Of a stretch of DNA of 64,000 bases, positions 17,593 through 25,359 are shown piece by piece. The stretch comes from Kineosporia aurantiaca JCM 3230. GTDB lineage: Bacteria > Actinomycetota > Actinomycetes > Actinomycetales > Kineosporiaceae. The DNA lies in contig JODP01000013.1 in assembly GCA_000719025.1 (NCBI GenBank), forward strand, positions 62,001 through 126,000, written 5' to 3'. The notes beneath the pieces were generated by a model, which was not told where the DNA came from, did not search any database, and was given only the letters and a program-made list of their open reading frames with translations. Numbering within the stretch: position 1 is the stretch's first letter; each line of letters begins with the position of its first letter. The position numbers and the translations under genes were made by a program.

Positions 17593-17665
17593 ATGAACGC
17601 ACAGAACTCGCACAATGAGAAAAAGGGAGCGGCTCTTGCGAGCGACCCCCTTCTTCTGCGTTCAT
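17593..17665 (+). promoter_or_regulatory. Two-tier hairpin leader in front of the HEPN-like gene
   Basis: The outer stem pairs ATGAACGCACAGAA (17593-17606, one bulged C) with TTCTGCGTTCAT (17654-17665). Inside it AAGGG (17623-17627) can pair with CCCTT (17648-17652), and GCTC (17632-17635) with GAGC (17640-17643) around a TTGC loop. The element ends 13 nt before the GTG start of the next gene, with GGGGAACAG between as ribosome binding site. It could be an attenuator, an RNA thermometer-like or protein-bound leader, or a terminator. The rest of 17452-17678 is comparatively AT-rich and I see no gene in it. Confidence 0.6.
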
Positions 17666-17678
17666 CATAGGGGAACAG

Positions 17679-19268
17679 GTGCTGCTGGACAAGCCGGAGG
17701 TTGCGGCGCTGGGTGCGCGCATGGAGGACTACTTCACTCCCTCGACACCTTGGACTCGGCAGTTGTGGCGTCGGTCCACGCTGGGTGAAGTAGGCGAACT
17801 GCTTGAGGCGTGGGACTTGCACCGGCAAGGGGCATTATCAGAATCTGCGGTCAAATATTTGAGCGATGGACTGATCCGGCGCGTAAAGACGGATCCCGGC
17901 ATCGGCTCGGCCCGAGATCGCGGGATTCTGGTCGGCCACCTTCAGCGCAGACTCCTTCCCGGAAGCCATGGCGCTCACGCCCTCTCCGAATTGCTGATCA
18001 CCCATGGACCGGTCTATCTGGACAACTGGGCGACCGAGACCCGCGCCCGGCAACCGTCGATCGAGACGTTGAGTCGCGCACTGTGCTCACACATGCTCGA
18101 TGCCGGCTTCAGTCGCACGTCTTTGACTCGATGGCTGCACTACCACAAGCGAAAGAACAACAGTGAGGTCTACGACGTCCCGGGTATCATCGTCCTCGGG
18201 CAAAGACTCTTGCACCGCCACTCCGTGCGCTTCGAGATGATCGTTCCGCTGGAGGCGGCCCCTCCTATTCCCTCCGGACAGAACTCGTGCTGGCTGACTC
18301 CGACCGAAACCAGTCAATGGCTTGAGGACTGGTTCCCGGGCACCTCACTTCGACAGGCCGGAGCGCTCAAGATTGAGTCCGATTCTCGGGATCTTGGCTC
18401 GGCCCTCAGTTTCGCCCAGGCCGAGATGAGCCGGATGCAGTCCCGTTTTCGCGTCGGCGGTCGCAAGAATCTTGAGTTCATCGATCGGGCATACGTCATC
18501 GGAGAAAACACGCCCATCGTCCTGAGACAAGCCCCTCGGAGAGTTCAGGTTCATGCGCTGGAAGACACCAGGGCCATCTTTGTCAGAGAACTCCCCGGTG
18601 AGCTGGACGCAGTGCTCGAGCTCCTGGAACCTCTCGACCGAGGCCCGTCGGCAGCCGCCGTGACCGGAGCCTGGGCCGCTTTGGAAGCCATGTTCGTGGG
18701 TCCTGGGGACACATCGAATCGCGTCGTGGCTGCCACTCGAACGGCGCGCATCCTGACCTGTGCCTATGTCCTTTCGGAATTCAGAATCCTGGCCTCTGCC
18801 TATGAGTGCAGTCAGGACGACGAGTTGGCTCATGCGTTGCGGAGGGAATCGGACGAGGATCGAAGAGCACAGATGGTAGAAAAAGCACTCTCCAGCGGAA
18901 GGACCATTCACTTCACCAGCCCTCGGCATCACGCGGCCCTTCTCCGGATGCATCACCTGATTGCCGATCGGACCGGATTCTTCCAACGAGTTTCCGGCCA
19001 GCTGGAAGATGTTCTGAGACGCCTCTACCGTCAGCGCAATCTGATCGTGCATGCCGGCCAGCTGACATCCTGTGCGCTTCGGGCAACATTGCGAACGGCC
19101 GCCCCACTCGTCGGCGCCGCTGTCGACACTGCCGTCCGCGCCGCCGCGCTTGATGGCATTCCGCCTCTCGAACTTGCCGCGAAATCGGAGATCCGTTTGG
19201 CCGCGGTGGGGGCGGGACGGCGTCCGTTGGCCGGCCTTCTCTCGTCGGAGTATGTTCCGGCCGGCTGA
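17679..19268 (+). CDS. Protein of unknown function with C-terminal HEPN-like motif
   Basis: 529 aa, GTG start chosen for the GGGG run 6-9 nt upstream; the ATG at 17721 is an alternative. I do not recognise the N-terminal 400 residues. Near the C-terminus LYRQRNLIVHAGQ gives Arg453-Asn454-x3-His458, the R-[N/D/H]-x3-H type motif of HEPN domains (Apea-like HEPN proteins read similarly), many of which are metal-independent RNases in defence or toxin systems. Base composition is visibly lower in GC than the neighbours (about 58-60 % by eye), suggesting horizontal transfer. No partner antitoxin or nucleotidyltransferase is adjacent. An inactive or structural role is possible. Confidence 0.75.
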   Translation: MLLDKPEVAALGARMEDYFTPSTPWTRQLWRRSTLGEVGELLEAWDLHRQGALSESAVKYLSDGLIRRVKTDPGIGSARDRGILVGHLQRRLLPGSHGAHALSELLITHGPVYLDNWATETRARQPSIETLSRALCSHMLDAGFSRTSLTRWLHYHKRKNNSEVYDVPGIIVLGQRLLHRHSVRFEMIVPLEAAPPIPSGQNSCWLTPTETSQWLEDWFPGTSLRQAGALKIESDSRDLGSALSFAQAEMSRMQSRFRVGGRKNLEFIDRAYVIGENTPIVLRQAPRRVQVHALEDTRAIFVRELPGELDAVLELLEPLDRGPSAAAVTGAWAALEAMFVGPGDTSNRVVAATRTARILTCAYVLSEFRILASAYECSQDDELAHALRRESDEDRRAQMVEKALSSGRTIHFTSPRHHAALLRMHHLIADRTGFFQRVSGQLEDVLRRLYRQRNLIVHAGQLTSCALRATLRTAAPLVGAAVDTAVRAAALDGIPPLELAAKSEIRLAAVGAGRRPLAGLLSSEYVPAG

Positions 19269-19344
19269 CAGGACGACCCGTATCAGGGACCTGAGCAATT
19301 CATCCGGCCCGGAAACTGGCCCCTGGTCGAGAAAGTACCCCTCC

Positions 19345-19809
19345 TCAACCGCGATAGGTCTCAGGCTGCCAAGTCTCCTGTGACCGCGTCGCCGACCGAT
19401 CGTCCCAGCGCAGCCCCTCCACCAGTTCAAGCGTGCTGAGCAGCGTGGCACCGGAGACCGGGTCCGCGTTCAGCTGGAGGGGGAGATTCCCGCACCCACG
19501 GTCACCGCACGAGCACAAGGGAATGCGGGCCAGGGCGTAGGGAAAGCCGGAGTCGGACAGCACGGCGATCCCGTCGGTTTCCTCCGGTTCCCCGGCCCAC
19601 AGCTCAATCCCGGCCGCACCGTCGCGGTGAAGCGTGATCTGAGCCACCAGCCCCGGGCGCACAGGCAGGGTGAAGCGGGGCGGGTCGGCCGGAGTGCGCG
19701 GGCCACGGCGGGTGGGCGGGATCCGATGAGGGACGCCGGGAACGGCGGCGGCTTGGTAGGGGCGGCCTTCAACCAGGAGAATGCCGCTGCCCTCGTCCCA
19801 CTCGATCAC
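19345..19809 (-). CDS. Hypothetical protein with CSCGDRGCGN motif
   Basis: 154 aa. No family recognised. It begins MIEWDEGSGILLVEGRPYQAAAVPGVPHRIPP and contains LCSCGDRGCGNLPLQL around residue 100, three cysteines in C-x-C-x4-C spacing that might bind a metal or be structural. No signal peptide or membrane segment. It is transcribed divergently from the VOC protein, with only 25 nt between the starts, so promoters must overlap. Coding is supported by strong third-position GC and by the lack of any better frame. Confidence 0.65.
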   Translation of the reverse strand: MIEWDEGSGILLVEGRPYQAAAVPGVPHRIPPTRRGPRTPADPPRFTLPVRPGLVAQITLHRDGAAGIELWAGEPEETDGIAVLSDSGFPYALARIPLCSCGDRGCGNLPLQLNADPVSGATLLSTLELVEGLRWDDRSATRSQETWQPETYRG

Positions 19810-19834
19810 CGCCCCAGCCTAGGAGAACCCGAAG

Positions 19835-20200
19835 ATGATCACCCTGGGAGCCGTGGTCCTGGACGCGGCCGAGCTGGAACCGGAGAGCGCGTTCTGGCAC
19901 CGCATGCTCGGCGGCACGATCGAGAAGAGGGCGAGCCATCACATCCTGCGGATCGAGGGTTCGCCGGTGGTCGCGGTTCAGCTGGCGCCCGGGCACGTTC
20001 CTCCGGAGTGGCCGGACGGTCAGCCGCAGCAGATGCACGTCGACCTGATGGTGGACGACGTCGGCGAGGCCGATGAGCGGGCGCGGGTAGCGGGGGCGCG
20101 GAGGTTAAGGCCCACGGAGGACGTTGATCCCGCCTTGGGCGTAGGGTTTCGGGTCTATGCCAGCCCGGCGGGGCATCCGTTCTGCCTCACCTGGGGCTGA
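19835..20200 (+). CDS. VOC (glyoxalase/dioxygenase superfamily) protein
   Basis: 121 aa, the size of a single VOC module with two beta-alpha-beta-beta-beta units. VVLDAAELEPESAFWHRMLGG is the first unit, MHVDLMVDDVGEADERARVAGARRL the second, and FRVYASPAGHPFCLTWG the closing strand that usually carries a metal ligand. Such proteins range from glyoxalase I to antibiotic-binding proteins; substrate unknown. It is followed after 15 nt by an acetyltransferase with GAAAGGAGAAG as ribosome binding site, so the two are probably co-transcribed. Confidence 0.85.
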   Translation: MITLGAVVLDAAELEPESAFWHRMLGGTIEKRASHHILRIEGSPVVAVQLAPGHVPPEWPDGQPQQMHVDLMVDDVGEADERARVAGARRLRPTEDVDPALGVGFRVYASPAGHPFCLTWG

Positions 20201-20215
20201 GGAAAGGAGAAGCAG

Positions 20216-20734
20216 ATGCGTATCCGCAACGCCGCCGAGGGTGATGTCGCCGGGATCACCGCGATCTACAACGACGCGGTGGAGAACTCGACGGCCACCT
20301 GGAACGTGACGACGGTCGACCGGGCCGACCGTTCCGCCTGGCTCAGAAGCCGCGCGGCAGCGGGCTATCCCGTGCTGGTCGCGGTCGACGAGGCCGAAGA
20401 GGTGCTGGGGTACGCCAGTTTCGGCGACTACCGGCCGTTCGACGGGTACAAGCACACCGTTGAGCACTCGGTCTATGTGCGGAACGACCAGCAGGGCCGG
20501 GGCATCGGCCGGGCGCTGATGGAGGAGCTGATCGAGCAGGCCCAGGGGTTGGGCAAGCATGTGATGGTGGCCGGTATCGAGGCCGGGAACGAGGGGTCGA
20601 TCCGGCTGCACGAGAAGCTCGGCTTCGAACGGGTGGGACTGCTGCCGCAGGTCGGGTCGAAGTTCGGGAGATGGCTGGATCTGGCCTTCCTTCAGCTGAT
20701 GCTCGACACGGCCCCGGTTCCGGCCAGCAAGTGA
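20216..20734 (+). CDS. GNAT N-acetyltransferase, phosphinothricin/methionine-sulfone acetyltransferase-like
   Basis: 172 aa. MRIRNAAEGDVAGITAIYNDAV, the ENSTATW block and GYASFGDYRPFDGYKHTVEHSVYV resemble the PAT/Bar-YncA branch of GNAT enzymes, which acetylate phosphinothricin or L-methionine sulfone/sulfoximine. The acetyl-CoA motif is RNDQQGRGIGRALMEELI and the later GIEAGNEGSIRLHEKLGFERVG is also typical. Role could be detoxification of such glutamate analogues. Its last 43 nt overlap the convergent ArsR-type regulator, an unusually long tail-to-tail overlap. Confidence 0.88.
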   Translation: MRIRNAAEGDVAGITAIYNDAVENSTATWNVTTVDRADRSAWLRSRAAAGYPVLVAVDEAEEVLGYASFGDYRPFDGYKHTVEHSVYVRNDQQGRGIGRALMEELIEQAQGLGKHVMVAGIEAGNEGSIRLHEKLGFERVGLLPQVGSKFGRWLDLAFLQLMLDTAPVPASK

Positions 20735-21675
20735 TCGCCCAGGTCTGAGCGCCGATAGAGCACCGATCGTCCGTGCCGGACGCTGACCAGGAGCCCGGCG
20801 GCGCGCAGGGCCCGCAGGTGCTGGTTCACGGCGGTGGGCGTCACCCCGAGCCGGAAGGCCAGCTCGGTTGAGGACGCGGGGGCTCCCAGTCGTTGCAGGA
20901 GGGCAGCGCGGTGGTGGCCGAGAATCCCGGCCAGCGCGCCGGGGGCGGAGGAGGGCTCAGGTTCCCAGAGGGTGGCTCCGCCCCGGGCCAGGTAGATGAT
21001 CAGCGGGGGCTCGTCGGGCGAGACCGGGGTCGAGGCGGCTCGCGTCCAGAGGGTCGGCACCAGCGTCACGCCCTCCTCCGCGCGCCGGCTCCACTCCAGC
21101 CCGGCGTGCAGCCGGATCTCCATCGTGTCCTCGATCATCCGGATGTGTCCGGACAGATCGGCGATCATGGCGGCCAGACCCCGCTGGGCCACCTCCCGCC
21201 CCCGATAGGTGACGTCGCCCTCGAGCACCGCGCGCATCCGCGGCCAGTACGGGGCGAAACAGAGGTGCCAGTAGAGTTCCAGCGCGCTCAGGATCCGCCG
21301 CAGCACACCCCGCCCACGCAGGACGGCGGGCACCCGAGCGTCGTCGTTGCCGTAAAGGGCCCGGATGTCCCGCCGCATGGTCGCCGAGGGCGTGCCGGCC
21401 AGCCGGTCCAGTTGCTCCTCGATCCGGGTCAGGGGCGAGAGCGGCTGCGGGGTCAGGAAGTCCGGGGTCCACAGCTGCGAGTTGACCAGAGCCAGAAGCA
21501 CTTCGGTGTCGAGCTGGGCCCGCAGCGGCTGGGTCTCGCGGATCCAGGGCAGGTGGAGCGGATACCGTCCCGGGTCGCGCCAGCTGCGCAGCGACAGCGT
21601 GAGCTCGTTGAGCGGAGAGATGCCGAACCGCACTCCGGCCAGGCCGCTGCCGGTCAGTTCGTAGCGCACCACCAT
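20692..21675 (-). CDS. ArsR-like winged-helix regulator with DUF5937-type N-terminal domain
   Basis: 327 aa from the ATG at 21675 (MVVRYELTGSGLAGVRFGISPLNELTLSLRS). The first 240 residues match the long N-terminal domain found in actinobacterial ArsR-type regulators. The C-terminus has a winged helix, GHHRAALLQRLGAPASSTELAFRLGVTPTAVNQHLRALRAAGLLVSVRHGRSVLYRRS, in which the HTH is ASSTELAFRLGVTPTAVNQH. It is transcribed divergently from the MFS exporter at 21695 with practically no gap, which strongly suggests it represses that exporter from an operator covering both starts. Confidence 0.85.
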   Translation of the reverse strand: MVVRYELTGSGLAGVRFGISPLNELTLSLRSWRDPGRYPLHLPWIRETQPLRAQLDTEVLLALVNSQLWTPDFLTPQPLSPLTRIEEQLDRLAGTPSATMRRDIRALYGNDDARVPAVLRGRGVLRRILSALELYWHLCFAPYWPRMRAVLEGDVTYRGREVAQRGLAAMIADLSGHIRMIEDTMEIRLHAGLEWSRRAEEGVTLVPTLWTRAASTPVSPDEPPLIIYLARGGATLWEPEPSSAPGALAGILGHHRAALLQRLGAPASSTELAFRLGVTPTAVNQHLRALRAAGLLVSVRHGRSVLYRRSDLGDHLLAGTGAVSSIS

Positions 21676-21694
21676 GAAGCAGAAAACTACATCA

Positions 21695-22948
21695 ATGGTG
21701 GACGCCGGAACGCTCGGTTGCACTGGTGGGGTGCTCACCACCCCCGTACGCCCCGATCCGACCGCCTCCGTCCTCCTGGTCTCGACGTCCGTCTCCGCGG
21801 CGTCCAAAGGCATCATGTTCAGCGTCAGCGCGCTGTACTTCAGCAAGATCGTGGGGCTGAGCGCGGTCACCGTCGGCGCCGGCCTGACGATCGCCGGGAT
21901 TGTCGCGATTGCCACCACGTTCGGGGCCGGCCGGGTCAGCGACCGGTACGGCGCCCGGGCCGTGATGACCGGCTCGGCAGCCACCCAGGCGGCGGCGCTC
22001 GGCGGCTACTGCCTGACCCGGAACGCGGCCACCTTCGTCGTCCTGGCCTGTCTGGCGCTCGGTGCCCAGGGCATGCAACGCACCGCGCAGGTCACGCTGA
22101 TCGCCCGGACCTCCACCGGTTCCGGCCGCACCGCCCTGCGGGCCCGCCTCCGGGTGGCCACCAACATCTTCATCGCCGTCGGTTCCGGCGCGGGCGCCTT
22201 AGCCCTGGCCATCGGCTCCGGCCCAGCCTACCGGATCGCCCTGGCCACCGCGGCCCTGCTGGTCGTGCTCGCCGTGCTCCCGCTTCGCACTCTGCCCACG
22301 CTCGAGCCTGACCGCGAGCTCGATTCCGCATCGGATGAGGCTCGGGAATCGTCTCCCCTGCACGACCGCCGCTATCTGACGGTGGCCGGCCTGAACGGAG
22401 TGGTCTCGGTCCAGTTCGCCCTGCTGACCGTCGGCATGCCGCTCTGGGTGGCCGGCCACACCACCGCGCCCGACTTCCTGGCCGGCGGCCTCCTCATCCT
22501 GAACACCGTCCTGGTCACCCTGTTTCAGGTGCGGGCGACGCGGCAGGTCACGAGCCTGGTCACCGCGGCCCGGGCGGTTTTCACCGGAACCGCTCTCCTG
22601 GCCCTGGCGTGCGTCCTTTATTGCGCAGCCGGATACCCCGGAACCGTAGCCGCCGTGACGTTTTTGGTCCTGGCGGTCGTGGCCCACAGTTTCGGCGAGG
22701 TGACGTCCGAGGCCGGCGGCTGGGAACTGGCTTTCGAGCTGGCCGATCCCCGGCGTCCCGGCGCCTATCAGGGAGTCAGCCAGACCGGCACGGCCGTGGG
22801 CACGGCCCTGGCGCCGCTTCTGATCACGTCCACCGCGATCGCCCACGGGGCCGTGGGCTGGGTGCTGATGGGTGGGATGTTCGTGGCCGCCGGGGCCGGG
22901 ACCGACCGCGCTGTCGGCCCCGGCCGTTCCCGGAACGCTAGGCCGTGA
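21695..22948 (+). CDS. MFS transporter
   Basis: About 417 aa with roughly 12 membrane segments (SVLLVSTSVSAASKGIMFSVSALYFSKIVG is the first; AGRVSDRYGARAVMTGS is the loop 2-3 motif A). The start is uncertain: ATG 21674 would overlap the divergent regulator's start codon, ATG 21695 is free of it but has no Shine-Dalgarno, and GTG 21731 follows GGTGGG. Leaderless translation is plausible. Likely a drug or metabolite exporter under control of the adjacent ArsR-type protein. The C-terminus overlaps the convergent GH-like gene by 11 nt. Confidence 0.85.
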   Translation: MVDAGTLGCTGGVLTTPVRPDPTASVLLVSTSVSAASKGIMFSVSALYFSKIVGLSAVTVGAGLTIAGIVAIATTFGAGRVSDRYGARAVMTGSAATQAAALGGYCLTRNAATFVVLACLALGAQGMQRTAQVTLIARTSTGSGRTALRARLRVATNIFIAVGSGAGALALAIGSGPAYRIALATAALLVVLAVLPLRTLPTLEPDRELDSASDEARESSPLHDRRYLTVAGLNGVVSVQFALLTVGMPLWVAGHTTAPDFLAGGLLILNTVLVTLFQVRATRQVTSLVTAARAVFTGTALLALACVLYCAAGYPGTVAAVTFLVLAVVAHSFGEVTSEAGGWELAFELADPRRPGAYQGVSQTGTAVGTALAPLLITSTAIAHGAVGWVLMGGMFVAAGAGTDRAVGPGRSRNARP

Positions 22949-24620
22949 CCACGGTGAAGGACTCCCACGGCCCGATCGCGTCGCGATTGGCGATCAGCGC
23001 CTTGGCGCCGGAATCCTCGGGGCAGACGTACTTCCCGTTCGCCCCGCTGCGGAAGCTGACCGTACCGTCGGAGTTCTTCACCTGGGCGAAGGTCTCCCAG
23101 CCGCCGATCGCGTCCCGGTCCGCGGTCAGCGCCGAAGCGCCCGCGTTCTCGGCACAGACGAACTTGCCGGTGCTCTTCACCTTCAGCGCGACATTGCCTC
23201 CGCCGAGGTCCACCACCACGAACTTCTCGGTGGCCCCGTTGGCGGCGCTACTGGCGACCAGGCTGTTCGCGGCGACGGTGACGAACTTGCTGTTCACCTT
23301 GGCCTTGAGCGCAATCGTGACGTTCGGGTCGTCACTGCCGCCGGGGTCGGCGCCGACCATCGGCGACGTCGGACGGGTCGCGGTCAGGGCGAGCTGGCCC
23401 TTGAGCATCTTGCCGCCGTCGTTGGTCAGGCGCAGGTAGTAGTCGGAGGAGCAGGCCGTTCCGTCCTCGTCCAGGGCGAGGAAACCGGCGCCGGCCGGGA
23501 CGGTGGCCGCGCTCTCGGCCGTCTTGGCGATCTGGTTGCCCTCGTTGTACTCGTCGAACATCGAGATGTAGATGCCGGACACCTTGAGGCCGACCAGGTT
23601 GTAGAACTGCCGCCACATGAAATCGCCGTGCTTGCGCTGCTTCTCCTTCAGGTCACCGGGCAGCACGCAGGGCTGGTAGTCGATACCGTTGGCGTCGCAG
23701 TCGGTCTTGTCGGCCTTCTGAACATTCTGCAGGAACCAGTCCACACCGGCCGTGTCGCCGATCCGCCCGACCATCCACGGGGAGATCATGTCGAAGGCGT
23801 GATAGACGTCGAGGAAGCCGGTGCGGGAGTCGTTCTTGCCCTCGCGCCAGTAGGTCGGCACCCCACCGATCACGTAGCAGCCCTGGGCCTGCAGCCACTG
23901 GATCACCTTCAGGCAGTCCGCCGCCGAGAAGTTGTGGTTGTCGTCGTTGAACCCGAAACCCCAGATGCAGACCACCGGTTTGCCGTTCTGCTGGGCGTAC
24001 GCCGAGGACGAGGTGTAGGCCTTCATCTTCGTCGTCCAGTCGTTCGGCAACTGGGTGGCCATCTGGCTCCAGCCACTGACGTCGTACATGATGTAGAACT
24101 TGCGGCCGGTGGCCTCGGCCGACTTCTTCACCATCGCGGTGACCGCGTCCCGGGTCGGTCCCTCGCCGCCGGTCGGGTTGAACCGCTGCAGGGCCGCCGT
24201 GTCACAGCCGTTCTCCTGCATCCAGCCGAACTGGGTGTCGATCACCTGCTGGTCGTAGTTGGAGAACAGCACGGCCGGCTTGCCGTTGCCGAGCGCCGCG
24301 TAGCTGGTCTGGTAGCTCTTGGTGTACTCGCTCATGTCGGGCCACGCCTTGATCCCGTTGTTGCTGGGTGAGGGCGCCTTCTGCGCGTCCGGGCTCCAGT
24401 GCCACCAGCAGTTGATCGGTGCCCCGTCCCCGGTGCAGGCGAACCAGCCCTGATAGCCGACGGTGATCTTGCCGACCACGTCCCCGGCGGCGGAGGCGGC
24501 CGCGGCGGCGGTGCCGGTCTCCGGTTCGGCCGCCATCACCCGCTCAACCCCGACCGCGGTGGCGGCCAGGGGCACGGCGAGGGCGGAGGCGAGGAAGGTA
24601 CGGCGGCGCGTGGCACCCAC
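22938..24620 (-). CDS. Tat-exported glycoside hydrolase family 71/99-like protein with fascin-like C-terminus
   Basis: 560 aa. A Tat signal (RRRTFLASALAVPLAATAVG) opens the protein. Residues 48-360 resemble actinobacterial GH71/99-like proteins: KITVGYQGWFACTGDGAPINCWWHW, VLFSNYDQQVIDTQFGWMQENG, KFYIMYDVSGW, VCIWGFGFND and GIYISMFDEYNEGNQI, with acidic residues positioned as in these retaining mannan/glucan-active enzymes. The last 130 residues form a beta-trefoil fascin-like module with repeated GKFVCAENAGASALTADRDAIGGWE and GKYVCPEDSGAKALIANRDAIGPWE, probably carbohydrate binding. Expected in the extracellular space. Upstream 24621-24776 should hold its promoter; I see no clear hexamers. 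Confidence 0.8.
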   Translation of the reverse strand: MGATRRRTFLASALAVPLAATAVGVERVMAAEPETGTAAAAASAAGDVVGKITVGYQGWFACTGDGAPINCWWHWSPDAQKAPSPSNNGIKAWPDMSEYTKSYQTSYAALGNGKPAVLFSNYDQQVIDTQFGWMQENGCDTAALQRFNPTGGEGPTRDAVTAMVKKSAEATGRKFYIMYDVSGWSQMATQLPNDWTTKMKAYTSSSAYAQQNGKPVVCIWGFGFNDDNHNFSAADCLKVIQWLQAQGCYVIGGVPTYWREGKNDSRTGFLDVYHAFDMISPWMVGRIGDTAGVDWFLQNVQKADKTDCDANGIDYQPCVLPGDLKEKQRKHGDFMWRQFYNLVGLKVSGIYISMFDEYNEGNQIAKTAESAATVPAGAGFLALDEDGTACSSDYYLRLTNDGGKMLKGQLALTATRPTSPMVGADPGGSDDPNVTIALKAKVNSKFVTVAANSLVASSAANGATEKFVVVDLGGGNVALKVKSTGKFVCAENAGASALTADRDAIGGWETFAQVKNSDGTVSFRSGANGKYVCPEDSGAKALIANRDAIGPWESFTVVTA

Positions 24621-24776
24621 GGCGGGACTCCCGAAAGACGTTGCGACGAGCGGACTCGGCCCCGGCAGAGAGCCGGGCGCGGACCGCGACGTTACTCAGG
24701 GTCTACGGAAACGGGGTCAATTGACCGTCAGTGATGTATCAAAGCGTCCTATAGCCGCTCGGTTCAATGACGTGGG

Positions 24777-25265
24777 TCACATTCGGGGCGCACCCTCGGC
24801 CAGACGTTCCAGCAGCGGCTCCATCCGCAACGACCACACCTTCTTGAGCACGATCGAGGTACTGGTGCGAACGATCCCAGGGGTGTCGAGCAGGGCCTCG
24901 GTGACCCGGTTCAGGTCGGCGGTGTCCCGCACCACGACCTGGGCCAGCATGTCGCCGTCCCCGGTGGTGGCCATCAGCTCGACGATCTCCGGGATGGCCT
25001 GGAGCGCCTCGGTGGCCTCGGCCCGCATCCGCTGGCTCAGCGACACGGTGACGAAGGCCATCAGCGGGAGGCCGAGGGCCTCGGGCTCGACCCGGCGACT
25101 GGTGCGGCTGAGCGCGCCATCGGTCATCCGGCGCAGCCGGGCCTGGACGGTGTTGCGGGCCAGCCCGAGCTCGGTGGCCAGGGCCACGACGGTGGCCTGC
25201 GGGTCCCGGTCGAGGGCCAGGAGGATCCGGGCGTCAGTGGCATCAAGAGGTGTCAGGTTGCTCAA
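24777..25265 (-). CDS. Lrp/AsnC-family transcriptional regulator
   Basis: About 162 aa. The N-terminal HTH is TPLDATDARILLALDRDPQATVVALATELGLARNTVQARLRRM; the C-terminal RAM domain follows (GLPLMAFVTVSLSQ... VVELMATTGDGDMLAQVVV). I favour the TTG at 25265 because GAGGAG stands 8 nt upstream and the product begins SNLTPLDATD. GTG 25274 and ATG 25298 are in frame, but the latter lies inside the left arm of the putative operator. Divergent from an aminotransferase gene, so it probably controls it and itself in response to an amino acid. Confidence 0.88.
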   Translation of the reverse strand: MSNLTPLDATDARILLALDRDPQATVVALATELGLARNTVQARLRRMTDGALSRTSRRVEPEALGLPLMAFVTVSLSQRMRAEATEALQAIPEIVELMATTGDGDMLAQVVVRDTADLNRVTEALLDTPGIVRTSTSIVLKKVWSLRMEPLLERLAEGAPRM

Positions 25266-25294
25266 TGCGCACACTCCTCGGCCGCGATCTTTGG

Positions 25295-25335
25295 GCATTC
25301 TGCTCAGTTCTGCGGACAAGTATTGCGCAGAATGC
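25295..25335. promoter_or_regulatory. Inverted-repeat operator between the Lrp regulator and the aminotransferase
   Basis: GCATTCTGC (25295-25303) and GCAGAATGC (25327-25335) form perfect 9-bp arms whose centres are 32 bp (three helical turns) apart, spacing suited to a Lrp/AsnC dimer-of-dimers. The site lies between the two divergent genes and 25 nt before the aminotransferase ATG. The intervening bases (GTTCTGCGG, TTGCGC) include further GCAG/CTGC half sites. Confidence 0.65.
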
Positions 25336-25359
25336 TGGACCGACGGGATGTTGTGACCC

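Noticed and set aside
17488..17670. 60-codon open frame before the HEPN-like gene
   Set aside because: It overlaps the hairpin leader, has no ribosome binding site, and its composition is not like a gene.
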